Source: Bifidobacterium breve (GTDB taxonomy: Bacteria > Actinomycetota > Actinomycetes > S36-B12). Taken from it: 7,772 nucleotides of DNA. The stretch is from positions 1-7,772 of the forward strand of contig CAMDKJ010000076.1 of NCBI GenBank assembly GCA_945900705.1, given 5' to 3'. Below, one piece after another: positions 1-5,913 of this stretch. A program made the position numbers and the translations under genes. The stretch's first letter is position 1; each line of letters starts with the position of its first letter. The notes under the pieces are model-generated. The model worked only from the letters and a program-made list of their open reading frames with translations. It searched no databases and was not told the origin of the DNA.

Positions 1-388
1 CGCCGATAACGACGACCACGATGAAGCCGAGGGCAACACCGGCGATGCCGAGCCAAAGGCCCGCGAGCGCCATGCCCCTGTTGTTTGCCTCACCGCGCTT
101 GACCCGCTTGAGTCCGATGGCCCCGAAGATGATGGCCAGGATGGATCCAAGGCCGGAGAACGGGATGATGAAACCACCGACGAGGCCGACGAGGCCAAGA
201 ACTAGGGCGGCGATACCGAGCCCGTTCCTATTGCCGCTGGCTGTTTGCATTCCCATACCCGGGGACATCGATGCTGCGGCTGTCGGTGCCGGGGGCATCG
301 GTGCTGAAGGTGTCGGTATTGAAGGTGGTGATCCTGGCGGCATTGACCCGGGGGGCGGGGTTGCTGGTGTCTGATCGCTCTCGCTCAT
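1..388 (-). CDS. DUF4190-like membrane protein, C-terminus cut by window edge
   Basis: Reading the minus strand from the ATG at 388-386 gives 129 codons with no stop up to position 1, so the gene is partial. Residues 1-50 are a Pro/Ser/Ala/Met-rich, probably disordered cytoplasmic segment. Around 57-77 there is a hydrophobic helix (LGIAALVLGLVGLVGGF), at about 78-93 a second one (GLGSILAIIFGAIGL), then a basic KRVKRGEANNRG loop, and at about 106-129 a third (GMALAGLWLGIAGVALGF). The spacing 'GIAALVLGLVG... GSILAIIFGAIGL... GMALAGLWLG' is the pattern of DUF4190 proteins, small membrane proteins common in Actinobacteria whose role is unknown. An AGGG sits five bases before the ATG as a weak ribosome site. 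A CATAAT (435-440 on this strand) could be a -10 box, but no -35 is evident. The plus-strand reading frame over this region (21-374) is rich in Pro/Arg/Met and looks like a shadow. Confidence 0.85.
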   Translation of the reverse strand, partial: MSESDQTPATPPPGSMPPGSPPSIPTPSAPMPPAPTAAASMSPGMGMQTASGNRNGLGIAALVLGLVGLVGGFIIPFSGLGSILAIIFGAIGLKRVKRGEANNRGMALAGLWLGIAGVALGFIVVVVIG

Positions 389-501
389 GTCTGCCCTAAC
401 GTCGGTTGTTGAAGTGGTTCAAATCTAAGGCAAATTATGCCATGCCGAGCCGGGGAAATAGTTCAGCCCGCGGTGCGAATGCCTAACCAGCGCTGCTAAA
501 T
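389..501. other. Short intergenic gap between two minus-strand genes
   Basis: This 113-base gap separates the end of the glycine-rich gene (stop at 502-504) from the start of the DUF4190-like gene. I see no T-tailed hairpin that would end the upstream transcript, so the two minus-strand genes could be read through. A CATAAT hexamer is the only promoter-like element, and it is weak. Confidence 0.4.
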
Positions 502-1539
502 TCAGCACCCACGCGGGCTGATCACTACCGGCGTTGGCGTTTTCCGCAATGGGATAAGGGTTGCTGCCGCCCGCGACCTACTAGACCACGTGCCGCTAGG
601 CGTCATATAAATCTCTCTGTTACAGACGAACCCACCCGTGTTCCCATTAGGCCACTGCGCCCAACTCGGGTTCCAGCCCGCATCACATGATGCACCTACA
701 TATCGTCCATAAGATTGGTACCAAGACGGGGCCGCATGACTAACGCTCGAGCTATAAGTAATGACGACTCGTCCGCCGCCACCTGCTGTGATGGCTGCAC
801 CGCCATTGCTACCGGAGGTGAAGCTGCTGCCGGTCGGCCCGGTGCTGCCGCCACCACCACCACCGCCGTCACTATTAGCCCCGCCGCCGCCGTACGTGCC
901 AGCGCCGCCGCCACCGTACCCGCCGCCTCCGCCACCGCCGGTGCCACCACCGCCGTCACCTCCTGAAAGTGAATCTCCTGAACCACCAGCGCCACCGCAT
1001 GCTGCCAAGCCGCCTGCGGCACCCGAACCGCCAGCACCTGCAAGTCCGGTGCCGCCACCAACTGAACCACCGGTGCCGCCGCCACCGCCATTACCACCTA
1101 CCCCGATACCGCCGCCGGTGCTGCCGCCACTACCGCAGGTGCCACCAAGGCCCCCGGCTGCGCCACCACCACCGCCGCCGCCGCCACCGGCTATGACGTT
1201 CCAGAGGCGTTGCAGGTCGACGCTGGTCGAGCCACCACCTCCACCACCGCCGGCGCTACCGCTACCGCCACCACCGATGAAGAGCCGAATTGATTGCCCC
1301 GGGGTCACTGCAAATGTCGACACCACTTGGCACCCAGCCCCGCCGGCGCTACTGCCCCCGCCACCACCGCCACCACCTATCGCCGTGACCGTGAGCTCGG
1401 TGATGCCACCGGGCACCGTCCACGCGGTTAAACCTGGGGTCGTGAAACTTTCCTGACTACTCGCCTGGGCTGGGGGGGCCGCCAAAAAAGGGATGAGAAG
1501 GAGCGCTGATGCCGCAAGGGCAATTGGGCGGGTGCTCAC
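502..1539 (-). CDS. Secreted glycine-rich protein, unknown function
   Basis: This protein of about 345 residues starts at GTG 1539-1537. Residues 1-26 form a clear Sec signal peptide: Arg near the N-terminus, a hydrophobic core (ALAASALLLIPFLAA) and an AQA cleavage site. Residues about 32-55 (SFTTPGLTAWTVPGGITELT) form the beta module that typically precedes glycine-rich tracts in exported actinobacterial proteins. About 55-256 is mostly Gly with Ser, Ala and Thr, interrupted by non-glycine stretches near 70-88 and 105-116. After about 265 comes a compact tail domain rich in Trp and Tyr with two Cys (SWYQSYGRY...C...GWNPSWAQW...C), possibly a disulfide-bonded domain. The last 25 or so residues (SRAAATLIPLRKTPT...) are unlike the rest and may be a natural tail or the result of an end frameshift. 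The start lies six bases after TATCTT, and there is no good ribosome site, which fits leaderless expression. It is probably cell-surface or extracellular. The long proline-rich frame on the plus strand (761-1456) is its mirror image and was rejected. Confidence 0.8.
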   Translation of the reverse strand: MSTRPIALAASALLLIPFLAAPPAQASSQESFTTPGLTAWTVPGGITELTVTAIGGGGGGGGSSAGGAGCQVVSTFAVTPGQSIRLFIGGGGSGSAGGGGGGGSTSVDLQRLWNVIAGGGGGGGGGAAGGLGGTCGSGGSTGGGIGVGGNGGGGGTGGSVGGGTGLAGAGGSGAAGGLAACGGAGGSGDSLSGGDGGGGTGGGGGGGYGGGGAGTYGGGGANSDGGGGGGGSTGPTGSSFTSGSNGGAAITAGGGGRVVITYSSSVSHAAPSWYQSYGRYVGASCDAGWNPSWAQWPNGNTGGFVCNREIYMTPSGTWSSRSRAAATLIPLRKTPTPVVISPRGC

Positions 1540-1551
1540 ATTGGCAAGATA
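1534..1551 (-). promoter_or_regulatory. Possible -10 element giving a leaderless transcript
   Basis: On the minus strand TATCTT (1551-1546) is followed by exactly six bases and then the GTG start of the glycine-rich gene. TATCTT keeps the TA...T core of a -10 box, and a start point on the GTG itself would make the mRNA leaderless, which is common in Actinobacteria. No matching -35 is visible 16-18 bases upstream, so this is only suggestive. Confidence 0.3.
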
Positions 1552-1623
1552 AGCCCTCAGTACTTGATCGGGGCGGATGACCCGCCATATTGAGGCACCG
1601 AAGTCTCGGACCTAGCGCGCATA

Positions 1624-1639
1624 CACCTATATATAGGTG
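1624..1639. promoter_or_regulatory. Perfect 16-bp palindrome, candidate operator
   Basis: CACCTATATATAGGTG is identical to its own reverse complement over all 16 bases. It lies 85 bases upstream of the glycine-rich GTG start and about 190 bases before the divergent small membrane protein gene. Its AT-rich core between CACC and GGTG half sites is the shape expected of a dimeric regulator's site. It may also overlap a -10-like TATATA. The regulator is not identifiable from this window. Confidence 0.4.
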
Positions 1640-1720
1640 ATCGACTTTAGCCAAGCCGTGCTAGTGAATCCTCATGGCGCTGCTACTTCTCGTAGGTAGC
1701 GGCCAAGGCCCGAGCCGCTA

Positions 1721-1755
1721 ACAGCCAAAACGGCCGGATTGGCCGAAATGGCTGT
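1721..1755. other. Imperfect 15-base-arm hairpin without T tract
   Basis: Left arm 1721-1735 and right arm 1741-1755 pair as seven base pairs (ACAGCCA/TGGCTGT), a symmetric AAA/AAA internal mismatch, then five base pairs (CGGCC/GGCCG) closing a GGATT loop. Neither strand has a T run after it, so it does not look like a classic intrinsic terminator. It could be an operator or an RNA leader structure for the gene at 1830. Confidence 0.4.
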
Positions 1756-1829
1756 CAGGCCTAGGTGAGACAGTTTCTTTGCCTCAACAAGGGCAAATGG
1801 TGAAGAGTGCTACTAATTCGGGGGGTTTC

Positions 1830-2126
1830 ATGGCTTCAAAGGCAGATCGCAATGTCAGTGTGTTGAGCTACGTCATCGGCATACCGCTGGCAATCATCTT
1901 GGTGGTCTGGACCCTTTGGATCACCCTCACCGCTTTCATCGGCGGGCAGGCGCCCTTCTTCTTCATCGAGTTCACCGGCTTTAGCCTTCTCCGCGGGCTG
2001 TTTTGGTTTCTCATCGTCGATCCGCTGGTGCTAACCCTTGCCTACTGGATATTCATGTTGGTCATGATGCCTTTGGATGCGGTGGCAGCTGGCCTGGGCG
2101 CACTTGGTGATCGGCGGAAAAAGTAA
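1830..2126 (+). CDS. Small two-helix membrane protein, unknown function
   Basis: From the ATG at 1830 this gives 98 residues ending in GDRRKK. Two long hydrophobic segments are visible, about residues 9-37 (VSVLSYVIGIPLAIILVVWT and on) and about 53-81 (LLRGLFWFLIVDPLVLTLAY and on), separated by an aromatic loop with APFFFIEF. A short amphipathic helix and a basic C-terminus follow. I do not recognise the family. The start is uncertain: ATG 1797 (11 residues longer, AAGGG just before it) and TTG 1779 are in the same frame. I chose 1830 because GGGGGG lies four bases upstream and because the extra residues add no helix. It stands between the divergent spacer and the carbonic anhydrase gene, which has its own promoter, so functional linkage is not implied. 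Confidence 0.65.
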   Translation: MASKADRNVSVLSYVIGIPLAIILVVWTLWITLTAFIGGQAPFFFIEFTGFSLLRGLFWFLIVDPLVLTLAYWIFMLVMMPLDAVAAGLGALGDRRKK

Positions 2127-2207
2127 GGCCTAAATCGTGCCCGCTGCCCTACCGTCCGGGGGTAGCCCCGCAATTCTCGAAACACAACGATTCCTCGGGC
2201 GAATCGG

Positions 2208-2236
2208 TTGACAGCAGCCTCAGGCCCGTGTACGTT
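2208..2236 (+). promoter_or_regulatory. Promoter of the carbonic anhydrase gene
   Basis: A perfect TTGACA -35 (2208-2213) is followed by a 17-base spacer and TACGTT (2231-2236), which keeps the TA...T core of a -10 box. This is vegetative-sigma architecture. The expected start is near 2242-2244, giving a leader of about 60 bases before the ATG at 2304. It is the best promoter match seen in the window. Confidence 0.6.
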
Positions 2237-2303
2237 CCTGAAAAAGTTTCGCCTTCCGCGTTCCCAAGCGACAGACAACTCAAAGCCTAGGAAAGGATTT
2301 ACT

Positions 2304-2981
2304 ATGGAAATGTCTCGCCGTAGTTTCATGATTTTAGGTGCTTCCGCTGCCACTTTGGCCGCAATTCCTTTAGCTGGCGCTTCTGCTGCGGGGGCCGCTG
2401 AGCTGGTGTCACCGGCCGAAGCCTTGAAGCGCCTAAAGCTTGGGAATACTCGAAGCGCCAACGGCAACCTGGTGGCAAAGAACTATTCGCCGCTGGGGTC
2501 CACCCCCGCGAAGGGACAAAAGCCGTTCGCGGCCATCTTGTCGTGTGGTGATTCGAGGGTGAATCCAGACAACATCTTCGATACCGCGCCAGGTAATCTC
2601 TTCGTAGTGCGTAACGCTGGCAATGTCTGCGAAAACGTAGGTCTTGGCAGTCTGGAGTTTGCTGCTGCCGCTCTTGGCGTATCGCTGATCCTTGTTCTTG
2701 GGCATACGCATTGCGGTGCAGTGGTCGCTTCGGAGGGCAGTATCAAGAGCGGAGAATTACCGCCTTCTCATCTGGACAATTTCGTGGAACTCATTATCCC
2801 CGGTATTAAAGACCTACCGCCCGGACACACAACGAATGATTCAATCGCGACAAATGCCACCTACCAGGCGCGTCGGGTTGAATCTCGAAGTTCCATCATC
2901 TCCGGTATTACTTCCACGGGTAAATTGGGAATCGTGAGTGGCATTTATGGCCTGGGCAGCGGTCGAGTGACCTGGCTTTAA
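2304..2981 (+). CDS. Tat-exported beta-class carbonic anhydrase
   Basis: This 225-residue protein interconverts CO2 and bicarbonate. The ATG at 2304 follows a strong AGGAAAGG site; an in-frame TTG start at 2208 is rejected because it would lie inside the -35 box and add a non-family sequence. Residues 1-32 form a twin-arginine signal: MEMSRRSFMILG, a moderately hydrophobic Ala-rich core and an ASAAGAA cleavage region, so the enzyme should be exported folded with its metal. The catalytic core has the expected residues: CGDSRV at 81-86 (Cys81 zinc ligand, Asp83-Arg85 dyad), RNAGN at 103-107, and GHTHCGAV at 133-140 (His134 and Cys137 as zinc ligands). The C-terminal GIYGLGSGRVTWL matches the final strand of the family. 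Length without the signal, about 193 residues, is normal for a beta-CA. A location outside the membrane suggests handling of external bicarbonate or CO2 rather than cytosolic metabolism. Its own promoter and downstream hairpin suggest it is transcribed alone. Confidence 0.93.
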   Translation: MEMSRRSFMILGASAATLAAIPLAGASAAGAAELVSPAEALKRLKLGNTRSANGNLVAKNYSPLGSTPAKGQKPFAAILSCGDSRVNPDNIFDTAPGNLFVVRNAGNVCENVGLGSLEFAAAALGVSLILVLGHTHCGAVVASEGSIKSGELPPSHLDNFVELIIPGIKDLPPGHTTNDSIATNATYQARRVESRSSIISGITSTGKLGIVSGIYGLGSGRVTWL

Positions 2982-2985
2982 ACAT

Positions 2986-3005
2986 TAGCGCGTAACTGCG
3001 CGCTA
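2986..3005 (+). terminator. GC-rich hairpin just after carbonic anhydrase
   Basis: TAGCGCG (2986-2992) and CGCGCTA (2999-3005) form a perfect 7-bp stem around TAACTG, starting four bases after the stop codon. No T tract follows. Such U-less hairpins are often suggested as terminators or mRNA 3' end stabilisers in Actinobacteria, so the terminator role is an inference. Confidence 0.4.
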
Positions 3006-3066
3006 GATCAAGTGGCTCGAATGAATCACCGGTGCCGATGACCCGCCACCTTAGAAGCAAGGGTAA

Positions 3067-3105
3067 TAAAAAATAACGCCCAGATGGTTAGCCATCTGGG
3101 CGTTA
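3067..3105 (-). terminator. Strong intrinsic terminator for the PAAR-like gene
   Basis: TAACGCCCAGATGG (3074-3087) and its exact complement (3092-3105) form a 14-bp stem with a four-base loop. Read on the minus strand the stem is followed directly by TTTTTTATTA, the T tract of a rho-independent terminator. Read on the plus strand it is followed by CCCGTTAT, so it is directional. It lies about 130 bases beyond the stop of the minus-strand PAAR-like gene; on the plus strand the hairpin might still slow transcripts coming from carbonic anhydrase. Confidence 0.85.
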
Positions 3106-3234
3106 CCCGTTATACAGAATGGAGAACGATGCCAAGTTCTCGAAAGGCAACCTAGCAGAGACCTGACGATTGACGCAATAGGTGGAGTTACCACCCTGAA
3201 ATGGCGCTAGTGGCGGATTAGAAGCTCGGAAGGC

Positions 3235-3624
3235 TTAAATGGCCTCGACGTTCATGGCCGGGGATGGCCCACTGAGCACGATTGTTCCGGCCCAGAGGCA
3301 CTCGCAGACCGACCCTTCGGTCAGAGCTGGCATACCGTCGATCAGCACATTGCCCGGCGGCAGCCAGGGATCTACCACAATCGGTATGCAAGGGGCCGGC
3401 ATCGGGACCCCCATCGCGGCAATCGTCTCGAGAATGACCTCTGGGTTCAAAGGTGAATGGCACAAGATGAACCCGGGCAGATTCACGAATGGGATGATGT
3501 CGAATATCGTCCCGACCGGTAAATCATTGGCGAACACCCCGGTCGGCTCAACTATCAAGAAGCCGGGGGCATCGCCCATATCGCATTCCATCATCGTCCC
3601 AAGGACGGCAAGTGGGCCTGGCAT
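3235..3624 (-). CDS. PAAR-like DUF4280 protein, candidate spike tip
   Basis: From ATG 3624-3622 the product has 129 residues. The features match the DUF4280 PAAR-like family: an opening with GTMMECDMGDAPGFLIV (9-25), then CHSPLNPEV (55-63), PMPAPCIPIV (75-84), a DPWLPPGN turn (85-92), DGMPALTEGSVCECLWAG (96-113) and a final TIVLSGP. PAAR proteins form a sharp metal-containing cone on the VgrG-type spike of contractile injection systems; conserved Cys (14, 55, 79, 107, 109) could help hold the fold or metal. A TTG start at 3642 would add six residues. I prefer the ATG because it gives the usual short N-terminus, and because TATAGT lies exactly six bases before it (leaderless layout). It is divergent from the sheath gene rather than inside the operon and has its own strong terminator, so it is probably regulated on its own. 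No toxin domain is fused to it. Confidence 0.85.
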   Translation of the reverse strand: MPGPLAVLGTMMECDMGDAPGFLIVEPTGVFANDLPVGTIFDIIPFVNLPGFILCHSPLNPEVILETIAAMGVPMPAPCIPIVVDPWLPPGNVLIDGMPALTEGSVCECLWAGTIVLSGPSPAMNVEAI

Positions 3625-3636
3625 GGGCTGACTATA
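3622..3636 (-). promoter_or_regulatory. Possible -10 box for leaderless PAAR-like mRNA
   Basis: On the minus strand TATAGT (3636-3631) is followed by CAGCCC and then the ATG. That spacing places the transcription start on the A of the ATG. There is no Shine-Dalgarno site for this ATG. No -35 match was found at the right distance, so confidence is modest. Confidence 0.35.
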
Positions 3637-3784
3637 AGCCAAAGCTGCTTATTGCGCATCCCATATTTGGCAAATTTTCCCATAGCATTAATTATTTGCC
3701 CCACCTACAGGCCCGGGTCGAGCCCAGCGCCAAGGATCGGCGGCGGATAATACCCATCTCTTAGATGAATATCGGGATACCGAG

Positions 3785-3812
3785 TTGAGTGTCGGGGAAA
3801 AATATGTACAAT
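3785..3812 (+). promoter_or_regulatory. Candidate promoter of the injection-system operon
   Basis: TTGAGT (3785-3790), a 16-base spacer and TACAAT (3807-3812) give a reasonable vegetative-sigma promoter (four of six and five of six matches). The predicted start near 3818 leaves a leader of about 48 bases before the sheath ATG. It sits within the 241-base divergent spacer (3625-3865) shared with the PAAR-like gene. I saw no clear operator in that spacer. Confidence 0.4.
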
Positions 3813-3865
3813 TCCGACTGTTACCTCACGATTGCCAACTTTACCCACCGATTGAAAGGTACCCG

Positions 3866-5410
3866 ATGCCCACTTATTTGTCCCCCGGCGTTTACGTCGA
3901 GGAAGTACCAGCGGCAACTGCCCCCATTTCAGGGGTCGGGACCGCAATCGCAGGATTCGTTGGGTTCGCCCCAATGGGCCCGCTCAATGCGCCGACCATG
4001 GTTACCAACTGGCAGCAGTACGTAACTGCGTTCGGTGAGTTCACCGAGGAGTTCGCACTAGCAAAAGCTGTCTACGGGTTCTTCAATAATGGTGGCGGCC
4101 GTGCCTACATCGTCCGCATCCCTTACCCGGGTGATGGCGATGCACCTTCACCCGCGCTGCCCGTTGCAGCACTGCCGACTTCTGATGCCAAGGGTGCTCC
4201 AGCGATCACCTTCCGTGCCCTTGATGCAAATGCAGGCGAGATCACGGTTGAGACAACCGCACCATCCGGTGACAAGCCCGCACCCGGCTCATTCGACATT
4301 TCCGTTTCAGTTGCCGGCGTGTTGGCCGAGAACTACACGGGAGCAACACTAGGCCCAGGGGCAACAAACATTGCAACTTTAGTTAACACCGCATCCAAGG
4401 TAATTCGCATTGACGAGCCAACTGTCGATGCGGCAACGATGGCAACCGGTATCGCACCAACATCGATCACCCTCGCCGTCGCAGGCAAGGTCCCGGTGGT
4501 TTCCGTCAATCCCGCCGAGGTAATTGGTGATACCGCACAGCGTTCAGGCTTCTCGAGCTTCGAGATGTTCGAGGAGATAACCATGGTGCTCGCCCCTGAC
4601 CTTGTCATGGCGCACCGCAATGGCCTCATCGACATCCCAGGAGTCACGGCAGTGCAGACCGCACTAATCGGCCACTGCGAACTCATGGGTAACCGCATGG
4701 CAATCCTCGATACCCCAGCTGGCCTCAATGCACAGCAGGTATCTGACTGGCGCATGAACGTAACCGGCTACGACTCAAAGTTCGCGGTCACGTACTGGCC
4801 ATGGGTTACCGTCTTTGACCCATCAGTTGGTCATAACGTCGACTTCCCACCAAGTGGTCACATCGCTGGCCTTTGGAGCAACAACGACAACACCCGCGGG
4901 GTGTTTAAGGCACCGGCCAACGAGGTGCTGCAAGGCGTTGTTGGTGTCGAACTTAACGCCACTCGCGGAGAGACAGACCTACTAAACCCAGAGGGCGTTA
5001 ACGCGATCAAGGCGTTCCCAGGGCGTGGTATTCGCGTATGGGGTGCACGTACCCTCTCCAGTGATGCCGAATGGCGCTACATTAACGTTCGCCGCTACTT
5101 CAACTACCTTGAAGAGTCGATCCTGCAGGGCACCCAGTGGTGCGTCTTCGAGCCCAACGATGACAAGCTCTGGGGAAGAATCCGCCGGACCATCTCAGCG
5201 TTCTTGGTCAACGAATGGCGCAGTGGCGCCCTGTTTGGCACCAAGCCAGAGCAGGCGTTCTTCGTCAAATGTGATGACACGAACAACACCGCCGAGTCAA
5301 TCGACGCCGGCATGGTGGTAGTCGAAATTGGCGTCGCACCTGTCAAGCCAGCTGAGTTCGTTATCTTCCGTATCGCCCAGTTCTCTGGCGGCACTTCCAT
5401 CAGCGACTGA
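3866..5410 (+). CDS. Contractile tail sheath protein (eCIS)
   Basis: This 514-residue protein polymerises around the inner tube and contracts to drive it into a target. The ATG at 3866 follows GAAAGGT by about five bases; a longer in-frame start at 3785 is rejected because it lacks a ribosome site and because sheaths begin as here with YLSPGVYVEEVPA (4-16). Further hallmarks are the N-terminal GTAIAGFVGFAPMGP (25-39), WQQYVTAFGEF (49-59), GFFNNGGGRAYIVRI (71-85) and, in the conserved C-terminal half, FPGRGIRVWGARTLSSD (384-400), WRYINVRRYFNYLEESI (403-419), FEPNDDKLWGRIR (428-440) and the last strand AEFVIFRIAQF (496-506). Residues about 110-215 are a Thr/Ala/Val-rich beta insert lying between these blocks, probably the surface-exposed variable domain. 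The length is usual for actinobacterial eCIS sheaths. It is the first gene of the cluster, 36 bases before the tube. No separate baseplate or second sheath is visible in the window. Confidence 0.96.
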   Translation: MPTYLSPGVYVEEVPAATAPISGVGTAIAGFVGFAPMGPLNAPTMVTNWQQYVTAFGEFTEEFALAKAVYGFFNNGGGRAYIVRIPYPGDGDAPSPALPVAALPTSDAKGAPAITFRALDANAGEITVETTAPSGDKPAPGSFDISVSVAGVLAENYTGATLGPGATNIATLVNTASKVIRIDEPTVDAATMATGIAPTSITLAVAGKVPVVSVNPAEVIGDTAQRSGFSSFEMFEEITMVLAPDLVMAHRNGLIDIPGVTAVQTALIGHCELMGNRMAILDTPAGLNAQQVSDWRMNVTGYDSKFAVTYWPWVTVFDPSVGHNVDFPPSGHIAGLWSNNDNTRGVFKAPANEVLQGVVGVELNATRGETDLLNPEGVNAIKAFPGRGIRVWGARTLSSDAEWRYINVRRYFNYLEESILQGTQWCVFEPNDDKLWGRIRRTISAFLVNEWRSGALFGTKPEQAFFVKCDDTNNTAESIDAGMVVVEIGVAPVKPAEFVIFRIAQFSGGTSISD

Positions 5411-5446
5411 TTCATCCCCCAAACGACTCGAAAGGAGTAATTACTC

Positions 5447-5893
5447 ATGTCACTAACCGCAGGTGATGCCTTAACCGCTTATTCGTTCACTTTTTCAATC
5501 GATGGGCAGACAATCCCGAACGTGGTGGAGGTAAACAACATCACAAAGGGCACCTCAACCATCGAGACACAATCGATGACCCCGGATGGCACGTATGTGC
5601 TCGCTCAGATGCTAGGCCCGCGTCAAAGCGGAACCCTAACTCTGACCGTGCTCAACACCGGTGATCAGAACGTGACCACCTGGCTCATGCAGGGCATCAA
5701 TGGTGACTTCGCTGGCGCCCGAAAGACCGGAACCTTGGTCTACAAAGACACCATGGGCAAGCCAGTCCTGACAACGTCATTCTCAGATGTCATGGTTACC
5801 AACGTTAACTACGGAGATATCAAAGCAGGAAGCGCTGCCTACATCTCAATGGTTATCTCCATGACGTTCAGTGAGATGACGACAACCGCCTAA
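5447..5893 (+). CDS. Inner tube protein, T4 gp19-like (eCIS)
   Basis: This 148-residue protein should stack as hexameric rings into the tube inside the sheath. AAGGAG lies about ten bases before the ATG. The order of elements agrees with the gp19/Hcp-like tube fold: an opening GDALTAYSFTFSIDG, then EVNNITKGTSTIE, QMLGPRQSGTLTLTVLNTGD (a beta hairpin), TWLMQGINGDFAGARKTGTL, and the closing VNYGDIKAGSAAYISMVISM. 'Phage tail protein' of about 145 residues next to a sheath is the classic Afp1/Afp5 arrangement. The stop codon TAA overlaps the ATG of a six-codon mini-cistron (5893-5913). Together with the sheath this gives a complete sheath-tube pair, but only one tube gene is present here; eCIS clusters often have further ones. 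Confidence 0.95.
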   Translation: MSLTAGDALTAYSFTFSIDGQTIPNVVEVNNITKGTSTIETQSMTPDGTYVLAQMLGPRQSGTLTLTVLNTGDQNVTTWLMQGINGDFAGARKTGTLVYKDTMGKPVLTTSFSDVMVTNVNYGDIKAGSAAYISMVISMTFSEMTTTA

Positions 5894-5913
5894 TGACCAT
5901 CTGTAAAAAATGA
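5893..5913 (+). other. Six-codon mini-cistron bridging tube and CxC gene
   Basis: An ATG overlapping the tube stop (TAATG) opens a frame for six residues (MTICKK) that ends in a TGA overlapping the next gene's ATG (ATGA). The CxC gene has no Shine-Dalgarno site, so ribosomes ending on the tube could reinitiate through this short frame. It is read directly from sequence; the coupling role is an inference. Confidence 0.4.

Larger units (their letters stand above)
1540..1829. promoter_or_regulatory. Divergent intergenic region with two inverted repeats
   Basis: This 290-base spacer lies between the glycine-rich gene (minus) and the small membrane protein gene (plus), so it should carry promoters in both directions. 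It contains a perfect 16-bp palindrome at 1624-1639 and an imperfect hairpin at 1721-1755, both listed separately. The 65-codon minus frame that starts at 1654 runs into the start of the glycine-rich gene in another frame, has no family-like features and is not called as a gene. Confidence 0.5.

Noticed and set aside
761..1456. Proline-rich 231-residue plus-strand frame
   Set aside because: It is the complement of the glycine-rich gene: CCx/GCC codons mirror GGx/GGC. The minus-strand frame has a signal peptide and an ordered C-terminal domain, while this one has no ribosome site or family feature.
1457..1654. 65-residue minus-strand frame overlapping the glycine-rich gene start
   Set aside because: It crosses the palindrome and promoter region, overlaps the signal peptide in another frame and has no protein-like pattern.
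2147..2170. Short inverted repeats (CGGGG/CCCCG and CTACC/GGTAG) after the small membrane gene
   Set aside because: Stems are only five base pairs, mutually exclusive and lack a T tract, so a terminator call would not be supported.
3122..3195. Two small hairpins (GAGAAC/GTTCTC and GGTGG/CCACC) below the PAAR-like gene
   Set aside because: Arms of five or six bases are expected by chance. I checked for a tRNA-like fold and saw no T-loop motif or acceptor stem.
3785..3865. Longer sheath reading frame from TTG 3785
   Set aside because: The extra 27 residues do not match the sheath family, and the region carries the likely promoter; ATG 3866 has a ribosome site and the YLSPGVY start.
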